A stretch of DNA of 64,000 nt from Paenibacillus dendrobii (GCF_009807035.1 NZ_WUBI01000004.1:62001-126000); one strand, 5' to 3'; positions 44,638 through 51,549 are shown, counted from the first letter of the stretch. Translations and numbers: made by a program. Notes: generated from the letters alone by a model not told the origin.

Positions 44638-45060
44638 ATGAGTTTAATTACCGGTAATGAAAAAATTGTGAAGGCTGAATCCCGCCCTATTGGAAGGATG
44701 GCCGCTTATTGGACCGTCACAATAATTCTCGCATTCTCTATTACATTAAGCGGGATCGGGCAATTAATGCGGTATGGTGGCAATGTCGATTTAGTGACCG
44801 ATATTGGTTTCCCGCTATATATCACGAAAATTCTCGGAACTTGGAAATTGCTTGGAGTCATTGCGATCGTAATGCCAGGTTTCCCCCGGCTTAAGGAATG
44901 GGCTTATAGCGGTATCTTTTTTCTAATGACGGGAGCGGCCCTATCTCATGTGTTCGCTCATGATTACGGCAATGGCGGATTCCATGTTATTCTTCCGCTT
45001 TTCTATGCCGCGCTTGGCATCGCTTCTTGGGCGCTGCGTCCGAAAAGCCGCACACTTTAA
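44638..45060 (+). CDS. DoxX-like membrane protein
   Basis: 140 residues from ATG 44638 (GAGGAGG 7 bases upstream), four predicted membrane helices (IILAFSITLSGIGQLM, ILGTWKLLGVIAIVMPGFP, SGIFFLMTGAALSHVFAHD, and the last). DoxX/DoxX-like family, cytoplasmic membrane, sometimes linked to oxidative stress. It lies between two direct repeats derived from effector-binding genes, which suggests it was added or duplicated together with that module. Confidence 0.88.
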   Translation: MSLITGNEKIVKAESRPIGRMAAYWTVTIILAFSITLSGIGQLMRYGGNVDLVTDIGFPLYITKILGTWKLLGVIAIVMPGFPRLKEWAYSGIFFLMTGAALSHVFAHDYGNGGFHVILPLFYAALGIASWALRPKSRTL

Positions 45061-45063
45061 TCG

Positions 45064-45222
45064 GCAACCCTCTAGACAGTACCGCATTTTGACATTGATC
45101 CATTCAGAAGAGGAGCTGGAATTATGGCAATGTATACCTTTGAGGAAAAAGACAGCTTTATCGTTCAGCGAGACGGCTCCGTATATGGCGAAATGTGGAT
45201 TCCGGTTGTGAAGAAGTAAACG
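45064..45222 (+). repeat. direct repeat R flanking the DoxX gene
   Basis: Starts CCCTCTAGACAGTACCGCAT and ends GTTGTGAAGAAGTAAACG, parallel to 44457-44616, but retains 36 bases more of the fossil gene. Confidence 0.7.
45124..45219 (+). pseudogene. collapsed Cass2-type effector-binding gene (fossil 2)
   Basis: A 31-codon open frame starting AMYTFEEKDSF and ending VYGEMWIPVVKK. Both ends match the intact genes at 26317 and 26818, but about 125 internal residues are missing. The frame is intact, so a short peptide could still be made. Confidence 0.72.
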
Positions 45223-45576
45223 CTCCGTTCAATTGAAATGAGAAAAGCCGCCTTCTGGGCCTCATCAGGTCCATCGGACAGCTTTTGGGTTATATGTTTA
45301 CGAAATGCGGCTAACCAATCACTGCGGGCAATCATTCCACATAACGTCCAAAAAGCTTTCTTCTTCCTAAAGATGAGCCTAGAGATCGTATTAAAAGTAA
45401 GAAGAGTTAAGGCGCCGAGTAAAACCAGCACCCCGTAGAGGGTTCAAACATCTAACAGGCCGTACATTGAATGGCCCAACATGGGACTCGTACCCACTGG
45501 AAAGGGAATATGTTACTGTATAAGAAAATAGCTGTTGTAATGGGCATCCCTATCAAGCATAAGGGATGCCTTTATA
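45220..45576. other. gap with unassigned remnants
   Basis: A minus-strand frame (45431 downwards) gives VLLGALTLLTFNTISRLIF and a charged helical stretch. It may be a degraded membrane-protein end, but it has no ribosome site and I do not recognise it. The cassette-end hairpin lies at its right edge. Confidence 0.35.
45542..45574 (+). terminator. hairpin just inside a cassette right end
   Basis: GGGCATCCCT pairs with AGGGATGCC, then TTT. Same position relative to the att repeat as at 24337, 28892 and 49261. Confidence 0.72.
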
Positions 45577-45608
45577 TTCGCTCTATAGATGATACAGTGA
45601 ACCGTGCC
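45577..45608 (+). repeat. truncated attachment-type repeat (site 7)
   Basis: TTCGCTCTATAGATGATACA, then GTGAACCGT, matches site 3 for 30 bases, and then departs at GCCCTG. The right half and stop codon are gone. Confidence 0.7.
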
Positions 45609-45635
45609 CTGAAAAGCGATCAAGTCAACGAGGCC

Positions 45636-46088
45636 TTATCGGAGGCTGGGGTCGCCTTTTGTTCTTTCCGCCAGCTTCGTAATCGATTCAATGTCTTGAT
45701 CGGTTAGTTGATCCAGAAAATACTTGCGTATTGCCATTGAGACGATGGGTAGGGCCTCATCCAAAGCTGCTTTTCCGGCAGAAGTAATGATGACCTGGAC
45801 ACCACGATCTGCTTCTAATGGACACCTTATAACAAGGCCCCGTTTTTCCATCCGCGTCAAATGATGGGATAATCTGCTTTTATCCCAGTTCATCGAGTCG
45901 GCTAGTTCCTGTTGGCGAAGCTTGCCTTCTCCGAATTGGACTAACCGATCTAGTATTCCAAAGTCTCCTTCTGATAGTCCTGTATGTTCAGAAAGCTCCT
46001 TAACAACACGACCGAAGATTCGCTTAAAGGAGCCTTTCCACATATTCCATATGCGCATTTCATCTTCGCTTACTTTGTTGATATCCAT
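45636..46088 (-). CDS. MarR-family regulator
   Basis: 150 residues with a MarR winged helix (QQELADSMNWDKSRLSHHLTRMEKRGLV, wing EADRGVQVIIT). The ATG at 46088 has no Shine-Dalgarno sequence, and a TATACT-like -10 box lies only 5 bases upstream, so the mRNA may be leaderless. It is divergent from a short-chain dehydrogenase. Three palindromes of the form GTTGA-N4-TCAAC in the gap are its likely operators. Confidence 0.9.
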   Translation of the reverse strand: MDINKVSEDEMRIWNMWKGSFKRIFGRVVKELSEHTGLSEGDFGILDRLVQFGEGKLRQQELADSMNWDKSRLSHHLTRMEKRGLVIRCPLEADRGVQVIITSAGKAALDEALPIVSMAIRKYFLDQLTDQDIESITKLAERTKGDPSLR

Positions 46089-46104
46089 GCAAGTATAATA
46101 TCAT

Positions 46105-46197
46105 GGTTGACACATCAACCACAAGGTGTTATCCTACATTCAAGTTGACATGTCAACCACCGAAGGAAGCTGATGAGTGCTAAGTTGATGTATCAAC
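46105..46197. promoter_or_regulatory. three MarR-type operator palindromes
   Basis: GGTTGACACATCAACC (46105-46120), GTTGACATGTCAAC (46144-46157) and GTTGATGTATCAAC (46184-46197), evenly spread over the MarR/SDR divergent gap. The conserved arms are GTTGA and TCAAC. Confidence 0.78.
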
Positions 46198-46238
46198 CTG
46201 TATCGAGCAGGAAATCCCCAACAAAGGAGTTATTTCTT

Positions 46239-46991
46239 ATGCAGGATAAACCCGTGGCCTTGGTCTCCGGGGCCAATAAAGGAATCGGTCTTCAAATCGC
46301 GAAAGACCTCGCGGCGCACGGCTTCACTGTGCTCGTCGGCTCGCGCAATCTCGAGAAAGGGGAGACGGCCGCGAAGAGCATCGGAGCGGATGCCCGCGCC
46401 CTCCAACTCGACGTAACCAATCAGGATTCCATCTCTGCCGCTGCAGAGCGCACCCGCAGCGAGCTCGGTCGTCTCGACGTGCTCGTGAACAATGCAGGAA
46501 TATCGCACGTAGGTCAGCCGGGCAGGCCACTCGAGGAGATCGGGAAGTCGGGGCGCCCAAGTGTCGCTTCTCTAGATGAGGTGCGGGCAGTGTTCGAGAC
46601 GAACGTGTTCGGCGTCATCGCCGTCACGCAAGCAATGCTGCCGCTCCTTCGTGAAGCGCCGGCAGCGCGTATCGTCAACGTATCGAGCGGCTCGGGCTCG
46701 CTAACGTTGAATGCGGATCCGACTAATTCACATCGCGAGATGTTCGGTGCCGTTTACAGCCCTTCGAAGACGGCTCTCAATGCGATTACGCTCGCCTTCG
46801 CCATCGAACTCGAGTCGACAGGCATTAAGGTCAATGCGGTATGCCCAGGCTTTACCGCGACGGATCTCAACAACTTCGAGGGCACGGGGACCGTCGAGCA
46901 AGCCGCGCGACATCCCGTGCGCCTTGCGCTCCTCGACGAGGACGGTCCGACGGGCACATTCTCAAACGAAAGACGCCAACTCCCGTGGTGA
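46239..46991 (+). CDS. short-chain dehydrogenase/reductase
   Basis: 250 residues from ATG 46239 (AAAGGAG upstream); the longer frame starts inside the operator region. Classical SDR motifs are GANKGIG (TGxxxGxG-type cofactor site), NNAG, catalytic Ser in VNVSSGSGS and Y-S-P-S-K (YxxxK). An NADPH-dependent carbonyl reductase is likely. The C-terminus (FSNERRQLPW) matches bacterial carbonyl-reductase-like SDRs. It forms an operon with the aldo/keto reductase and is probably repressed by the divergent MarR. Confidence 0.92.
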   Translation: MQDKPVALVSGANKGIGLQIAKDLAAHGFTVLVGSRNLEKGETAAKSIGADARALQLDVTNQDSISAAAERTRSELGRLDVLVNNAGISHVGQPGRPLEEIGKSGRPSVASLDEVRAVFETNVFGVIAVTQAMLPLLREAPAARIVNVSSGSGSLTLNADPTNSHREMFGAVYSPSKTALNAITLAFAIELESTGIKVNAVCPGFTATDLNNFEGTGTVEQAARHPVRLALLDEDGPTGTFSNERRQLPW

Positions 46992-47084
46992 TGTAGTCTC
47001 GAGTAGCACGGACTCACCGAGATATATGTAGACAACCTGAAGGCGTGAACGCCTTCCCAATATCCTTAAGGAGTGTGTAATCAA

Positions 47085-48056
47085 ATGGAATATGTAAAAC
47101 TTGGACGTAGCGGTTTAGAGGTATCAAAGTTAAGCCTTGGAACCATGAGCTTCGGAGTACCTGAACGCGGCAATACCCCATGGTCTCTGGATGAGGAGCA
47201 CAGCAGACCGATTATTAAGAAGGCACTCGAATCGGGCATCAACTTTTTCAGTACCGCCAACATGTATTCCGACGGAACAAGCGAAGAAATTCTCGGGCGT
47301 GTCTTAAAGGACTTCGCTCATCGGGACGAAGTCGTCATAGCTACAAAGGTATTTGTTCCGATGCGCAAAGGTCCGAATGCTATGGGACTTTCCCGTAAAG
47401 CTATCATGACCGAAATTGATAACAGTCTAAGACGACTCGGAACAGACTATGTCGATTTGTACCAGATTCATCGCTGGGATCCTAATACGCCAATTGAGGA
47501 GACCATGGAGGCTCTTCACGATTTAGTTAAGGCGGGAAAGGTCAGATACATCGGAGCATCCTCCATGCTGGCATGGCAGTTTGCGAAAGCGCAGCATGTC
47601 GCAGAGCGCAACGGTTGGACACGGTTCGTCTCTATGGAGAATAGATTAAACCTGCTCTACCGGGAAGAAGAAAGGGAAATGCTCCCCCTTTGCAGAGACG
47701 AGGGAGTTGGCGTCACTCCTTACCTGCCTTTGGCTGCAGGCCGGCTAACCCGGGATTGGAATGAGCAGACCGCGCGATCAGAGAAGGACCAGATAGCAAA
47801 GGCCTTGTTTATCAAAACGGAAGACGCTGATCGCAGAGTCGCGGAAAGAGTTGCGGAAATTGCCGCTAACAGGGGGATTTCGCGTGCACAAGTTGCCCTA
47901 GCATGGTTGCTGCAAAAGGAAGAGGTCACATCGCCGATTATGGGTTCGACCAAGATCAGCCATCTGGAAGATGCGGTTTCGGCGTTGTCGGTTAAATTGA
48001 CATCTGAAGAAATTACCCGTTTAGAAGAACTGTATATTCCACACCCATCCGTATGA
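47085..48056 (+). CDS. aldo/keto reductase
   Basis: 323 residues from ATG 47085 with AAGGAG upstream. The AKR TIM-barrel signature appears as GINFFSTANMYSDGTSEEIL (Asp and Tyr of the catalytic tetrad are in this region; the usual D-T-A-x-x-Y reads S-T-A-N-M-Y here) and DLYQIHRWDP (His). NADPH site residues lie in GSTKISHLEDAV. The catalytic Asp of the tetrad is replaced by Ser, which is unusual and may lower activity. Follows the SDR gene by 93 bases and likely shares its regulation. Confidence 0.88.
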   Translation: MEYVKLGRSGLEVSKLSLGTMSFGVPERGNTPWSLDEEHSRPIIKKALESGINFFSTANMYSDGTSEEILGRVLKDFAHRDEVVIATKVFVPMRKGPNAMGLSRKAIMTEIDNSLRRLGTDYVDLYQIHRWDPNTPIEETMEALHDLVKAGKVRYIGASSMLAWQFAKAQHVAERNGWTRFVSMENRLNLLYREEEREMLPLCRDEGVGVTPYLPLAAGRLTRDWNEQTARSEKDQIAKALFIKTEDADRRVAERVAEIAANRGISRAQVALAWLLQKEEVTSPIMGSTKISHLEDAVSALSVKLTSEEITRLEELYIPHPSV

Positions 48057-48215
48057 AATTGACGGAAGCAAGGTGTGTATATGGTGAATTCTATTTGAGA
48101 AGAAAACACGCAGGAGTCTGCGTTGACTATTGTTATTACTTTGCTCGGCGCTTTCAGAAGAGGCAGCAAAGCCTCGGTTGCTAAGCGCCGAGCTTCGGTC
48201 AATGGTATGGGGCTT

Positions 48216-48689
48216 CTAAGAGTTCTCTATGCCGTGTTTGCTTGCAATTTGTTCGCCTTGGTTGGGTTGGCCCTTACCCTTGGTAATCAAGTCGCGAAGG
48301 CTGCCGTTTATGTAGATGCCCCAGGAATCCGTACAGACGGCGTAGCACTCATACGCGGGAACGAGGCCTACGTGGGTAAATCGAACTTCTGTTTTGCCGT
48401 CCTCTTCGGTGATGTCAAAGACAATGTCTGTACCTGTCCACTCGCTCTTATCCTCTACGAAGTTAAAGTAGTTGTCTGCAATGTGCCAAACAACTTTTTT
48501 ACCTGGAACAAGCTCGGTGATCTGGATGGTGCAGCGGTGAATATCTTGGTGGTGGTACTTAAATTGACCGGGTTCGTCGGTATTGCCCTCAATTTCCTCA
48601 GACCACCATCCACGGACGTTATTGATGGCGGCGAAGACTTCTTCGGGGCTTTGGTCTACCTTAAAAAAAGTACTGTAACTTTGCTCCAT
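48216..48689 (-). CDS. SRPBCC (AHSA1-type) ligand-binding protein
   Basis: 157 residues, one START/SRPBCC domain (SPEEVFAAINNVRGWWSEEI, WTGTDIVFDITEEDGKTEVR, FTHVGLVP). GAGGGGAG precedes the ATG. These small barrel proteins bind hydrophobic ligands and are often paired with ArsR- or HxlR-type regulators. Here it is divergent from an HxlR gene over a shared operator. A broken copy of its 5' half is at 53075-53218. Confidence 0.9.
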   Translation of the reverse strand: MEQSYSTFFKVDQSPEEVFAAINNVRGWWSEEIEGNTDEPGQFKYHHQDIHRCTIQITELVPGKKVVWHIADNYFNFVEDKSEWTGTDIVFDITEEDGKTEVRFTHVGLVPAYECYAVCTDSWGIYINGSLRDLITKGKGQPNQGEQIASKHGIENS

Positions 48690-48741
48690 GCAAGTTATCT
48701 CCCCTCGTTAATTGTTGACTACACACAGAGTATAAATTACG

Positions 48742-48801
48742 TACTTGCAAAACACAAGTACAAACTTGCAAAATGCAAGCACGAATTGTATAATCATTTT
48801 C
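48742..48801 (+). promoter_or_regulatory. HxlR operators and sigma-A promoter
   Basis: Two palindromes, TACTTGCAAAACACAAGTA (48742) and CTTGCAAAATGCAAG (48765). The second overlaps a -35 TTGCAA (48766-48771), 17 bases before a perfect -10 TATAAT (48789-48794). The start point would fall at about 48801, one base before the HxlR ATG. Confidence 0.78.
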
Positions 48802-49215
48802 ATGAAAAAGCGACCTTCCACAGTTTGTCCAATCGTATATGCGCTTGACATATGGGGTGATCCCTGGAGCCTAGTCATACTTCGTGACGTCCTTATCCAT
48901 AACAAGCGGTATTACCGCGAGTTTCTTGCTTCGCGCGAGCGCATCTCAACGAATATTTTGAGCGCACGGCTCCAATCGCTCGTTGAAGCAGGCCTGCTCG
49001 TCAAGATCGAAGGGGAGTCAAACCGCGCACAAACCATGTACCGACCAACGCAAAAGGCACTTGACCTGTTTCCGGTGATTTTTGCCATTATGCACTGGGG
49101 TCTGAAGTACAACCCCAATACCGATATGACTATTCCGATCATGCAAGAACTATTAACAAATGAAGAAGGGCTGAAGCTGCGCCTTTTGCAGAATTTCAGC
49201 GATATTACATCATAA
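48802..49215 (+). CDS. HxlR-family regulator, probably leaderless
   Basis: 137 residues from ATG 48802. It has the family start CPIVYALDIWGDPWSLVILRDV and winged helix with the wing MYRPTQKAL. No Shine-Dalgarno sequence is present, and the promoter -10 box ends 7 bases before the ATG, so translation probably begins on a leaderless transcript. Likely autoregulated and controls the divergent SRPBCC gene. The longer upstream frame would start within the operator and is rejected. Confidence 0.9.
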   Translation: MKKRPSTVCPIVYALDIWGDPWSLVILRDVLIHNKRYYREFLASRERISTNILSARLQSLVEAGLLVKIEGESNRAQTMYRPTQKALDLFPVIFAIMHWGLKYNPNTDMTIPIMQELLTNEEGLKLRLLQNFSDITS

Positions 49216-49260
49216 AAAATCGCGGCGCAACAAAGCTGATAACAGCGGGTTTTAGCCCGG

Positions 49261-49286
49261 GGGCACTCTAATGAGTGCCCTTGTTT
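49261..49286 (+). terminator. hairpin just inside a cassette right end
   Basis: GGGCACTC pairs with GAGTGCCC, then TTGTTTT. It lies 36 bases before the left inverted repeat of site 8. Confidence 0.78.
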
Positions 49287-49296
49287 TAGTTCAAAA

Positions 49297-49345
49297 ACTT
49301 GCCGTTACAGATAGCGCAGTGAACCGTACCACAAGTAGGGCGAAA
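49297..49345 (+). repeat. attachment-type junction (site 8, last recognised)
   Basis: The core GAACCGTACCACAAGTAG (49321-49338) encodes EPYHK-stop. It is preceded by AACTTGCCGTTACAGATAGC and followed by GGCGAAATGTTGG. The left part is the reverse complement of TAACGGCAAGTT, which follows sites 3 and 4b. Confidence 0.82.
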
Positions 49346-49704
49346 TGTTGGCTTTTACTGTGCGGAGTTCAGAAGGTTACTCGAGCCAGTGGAGTGAAAT
49401 TGTCTAGGAGTAGGAGGAAGGTAACTGCGCAACCTTGAAGGCCGCCGCTAATGATTCTGACAGCAGGTCAACGACTTTTTGCTCGAAGGCAACGCCGCCG
49501 ATTCCAGCACCTCCAAACATTTGATTATATTTTGGAGTATAATGTTGGTGAAAATGAGTTGAGAAGATGTACGTTCAGCTAAATGAATGCCCGATATCTG
49601 CTGTTTGAAATCGCCCCAAGCTCAGTCATCCGGATAAGTTCGCTTTGCTACCGATGAATTGTTCGGTATACTGCATATATATAGGATTAAAGGTAGGTTA
49701 AACG
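49346..49704. other. 359-base gap after the last att repeat
   Basis: A minus-strand 38-codon frame (49520 down to 49404) encodes MFGGAGIGGVAFEQKVVDLL and further small residues. It may be a fragment of a larger gene; no ribosome site is seen and I cannot name it. The right part contains the TetR promoter region (TATACTGCATATATATAGG). Confidence 0.35.
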
Positions 49705-50253
49705 ATGTCCGAAGTTAAAACGAAAATTATCCAAGCAACACTCGATAGTATTGCTGAACTAGGCGCATCACAGTTATCGCTTCGTGATATATCAGCGCGC
49801 GCCTCTGTCGCACTTAGTCAAATTCATTATCATTTCCAAAGCAAGGAAAATCTGATAGCTGTAGCCGCGAATACGCTGATTGACCAGTTAGTTGAGGAAC
49901 TGCTAGCCGAACTTGAAGGTATTCAGGATCCATTGGATCGAACCATTCGAACCATTGATTTCATTTATCAAAAACAGATAACAAAATCTCCGTTTGTTCG
50001 CATCTATTTTGAACTTGCTATTATGTCTTTTTCCAACCCGCTGCTTAAAGACCATGTCAAACAAATCCATCAGCGCGTAATCGACTGTATGACCGGTAAA
50101 GAGATCAGCCTATCTCTTCGCCATCCCGAACTCGGTATCTACATGAGTATATTTCTTGACGGCGTGGCTTTCCAAACCTTTCATGAGACCTCGCCTGAGG
50201 AAATCAATTTTTCTTATCAATTATTCTTGGAAACGATAAAAAAACACTTTTAA
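49705..50253 (+). CDS. TetR-family regulator
   Basis: 182 residues. The N-terminal TetR helix-turn-helix has SLRDISARASVALSQIHYHF and the typical KENLIA; a variable helical C-terminal domain follows. The ribosome site is weak (AGGTAGG). The downstream gene is a zinc alcohol dehydrogenase, preceded by a perfect 16-bp palindrome that is a plausible TetR site. Transcription of tetR ends in a very strong hairpin overlapping its stop codon. Confidence 0.92.
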   Translation: MSEVKTKIIQATLDSIAELGASQLSLRDISARASVALSQIHYHFQSKENLIAVAANTLIDQLVEELLAELEGIQDPLDRTIRTIDFIYQKQITKSPFVRIYFELAIMSFSNPLLKDHVKQIHQRVIDCMTGKEISLSLRHPELGIYMSIFLDGVAFQTFHETSPEEINFSYQLFLETIKKHF

Positions 50254-50291
50254 AATCTGGGCCAGTTGGCAGGTTTTAAAAGTGTTTTTTT
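50238..50291 (+). terminator. strong terminator overlapping the TetR stop
   Basis: 17-bp perfect stem AAAAAACACTTTTAAAA / TTTTAAAAGTGTTTTTT with a GGCCAGTTGGC-containing loop. Works in both orientations. Confidence 0.88.
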
Positions 50292-50340
50292 ATGCCACGC
50301 TCTTGCAAGAATGGTTTGCATCTTGTTATTATGAATTAGG

Positions 50341-50356
50341 TCGGACGTACGTCCGA
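50341..50356. promoter_or_regulatory. probable TetR operator before the dehydrogenase gene
   Basis: Perfect 16-bp palindrome TCGGACGTACGTCCGA, 70 bases upstream of the dehydrogenase start. Confidence 0.7.
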
Positions 50357-50425
50357 ATTATAAAGCTATTTATATTCTCCCATTATTTGATGCAAGCAAA
50401 AACAAAAATAAGGAGTGTTTTAACC

Positions 50426-51466
50426 ATGAAAGCCGCTATTTTAGAAGCTTATAGTTCTCCGCTTATTGTCAAAGAGGTTCAAGATCCATCTTTAACACCG
50501 GACGGTGTCATTGTTAAGATTGAAGCGAGTGGCGTTTGTCGCAGTGACTGGCATATATGGGCAGGCCACTTACCGGTAAATGAACTTCCCCTTATTTTGG
50601 GTCATGAGATTGCCGGAGTTGTAGAGGAAGTCGGCAAAGATATCAAAAATTTCAAAAAGGGCGACCGGGTTATTATTCCGTTCAGCCAGAGTGATGGCGT
50701 TTGTCCGTATTGCCAAGCCGGGCACCACAACGTTTGCGACACACGCACAGTCGTTGGGGCTGATTTTAATGGCGGCTTTGCTTCGCATATTCATATTCCC
50801 CGCGCCGACCTTAATCTCATTGCGTTGCCGGATAGCATCAGCTTTTTAGAGGCAAGCGCGATGGGATGCCGGTTTGTAACGGCGTTTCATGGCGTGATGA
50901 CTCAAGGCCGCGTACGCGCAGGCGATTGGGTATCTGTTTATGGGTCTGGCGGCGTTGGGCTCTCCGCGATTCAAATCGCTTCTACCGCAGGCGCGAATGT
51001 GATTGCGGTTGATATCGGCGATGACAAGTTGGAGATGGCTAAAAAATTCGGAGCCGTTCATATCGTAAACAGCAAACGCGATAACCCTGTTGAAGCAATT
51101 AAAGAAATTACCAAAGGCGGATCGCATGTGTCAATTGATGCCCTGGGTATTACCGATACTTGTGTAAACTCGATTCTGAGCTTAACTAAAAAAGGCCGTC
51201 ATGTTCAAATCGGCGCGAGTTCGAATGAAAACTTTGGCGCAACGCCGATTCCAATCAATTTAGTGACGGTTAACGAAATTGAAATCGTTGGTTCTGCTGG
51301 CATGCCAAATCCGGATTATCGAACGCTATTGCGCATGGTGGAAACAGGACGTCTTAATCCCGGAGCGTTGGTGACTAGCGAAATTTCCCTCGAGGATATC
51401 AACAAAACATTTGAGGAAATGAATGCATATGCGGGCTCCGGAATGACGGTTATTACGAAATTTTAA
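50426..51466 (+). CDS. zinc-dependent alcohol dehydrogenase
   Basis: 346 residues from ATG 50426 (AAGGAGTG upstream). Catalytic zinc ligands are in GVCRSDWH and GHEIAG. The structural-zinc region CPYCQAGHHNVC keeps three of the usual four Cys. The Rossmann motif is GSGGVGLSAIQ. An NAD(P)-dependent medium-chain alcohol dehydrogenase; substrate unknown. Separated from tetR by a terminator and palindrome, so it has its own TetR-controlled promoter. Confidence 0.92.
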   Translation: MKAAILEAYSSPLIVKEVQDPSLTPDGVIVKIEASGVCRSDWHIWAGHLPVNELPLILGHEIAGVVEEVGKDIKNFKKGDRVIIPFSQSDGVCPYCQAGHHNVCDTRTVVGADFNGGFASHIHIPRADLNLIALPDSISFLEASAMGCRFVTAFHGVMTQGRVRAGDWVSVYGSGGVGLSAIQIASTAGANVIAVDIGDDKLEMAKKFGAVHIVNSKRDNPVEAIKEITKGGSHVSIDALGITDTCVNSILSLTKKGRHVQIGASSNENFGATPIPINLVTVNEIEIVGSAGMPNPDYRTLLRMVETGRLNPGALVTSEISLEDINKTFEEMNAYAGSGMTVITKF

Positions 51467-51474
51467 GAGCATAA

Positions 51475-51549
51475 AAAAGGACTTCACCCCATCTTGAAAA
51501 GTTTTTGGGTAACGACACCAAAGTACTCAAGAGGAGGAAGTCCTTTTTG
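51475..51549. repeat. 12-bp inverted repeat around 51 bases
   Basis: AAAAAGGACTTC at 51475 and its exact complement GAAGTCCTTTTT at 51538. It could act as a terminator for the dehydrogenase gene or be the footprint of a small inserted element. A short frame after it (VHYKANAVTVANVHA) has no recognised match. Confidence 0.55.

Larger units (their letters stand above)
9743..49345 (+). mobile_element. putative tandem SCC-like cassette array inserted at rlmH
   Basis: Seen: the rlmH 3' end GAACCCTACCACAAGTAA is repeated with small changes on the same strand at about 15490, 24393, 26274, 28940, 41131, 45599 (truncated) and 49321. Each copy is preceded by a short sequence that is the approximate reverse complement of what follows it. 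Known: SCC elements of staphylococci integrate at this place in rlmH and leave such direct and inverted repeats. Inferred: the interval consists of seven or more stacked cassettes of about 1.9 to 12 kb carrying immunity, efflux, redox and regulatory genes. No recombinase gene is present in the window, so present mobility is unproven. Confidence 0.72.

Noticed and set aside
45165..45431. 88-codon minus-strand frame with a membrane-like start
   Set aside because: No ribosome site, overlaps the collapsed effector-binding gene, no family recognised; kept only as a note in the gap entry.
48123..48848. 241-codon plus-strand frame
   Set aside because: Overlaps the SRPBCC gene in antisense and crosses the HxlR promoter; the SRPBCC reading is clearly the real one.
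9761..49345. Possible mec or ccr genes, expected if this were a staphylococcal SCC
   Set aside because: None of the proteins resemble PBP2a, MecR/MecI or large serine recombinases; the serine hydrolase at 37258 is a class C-type enzyme, not a PBP2a.
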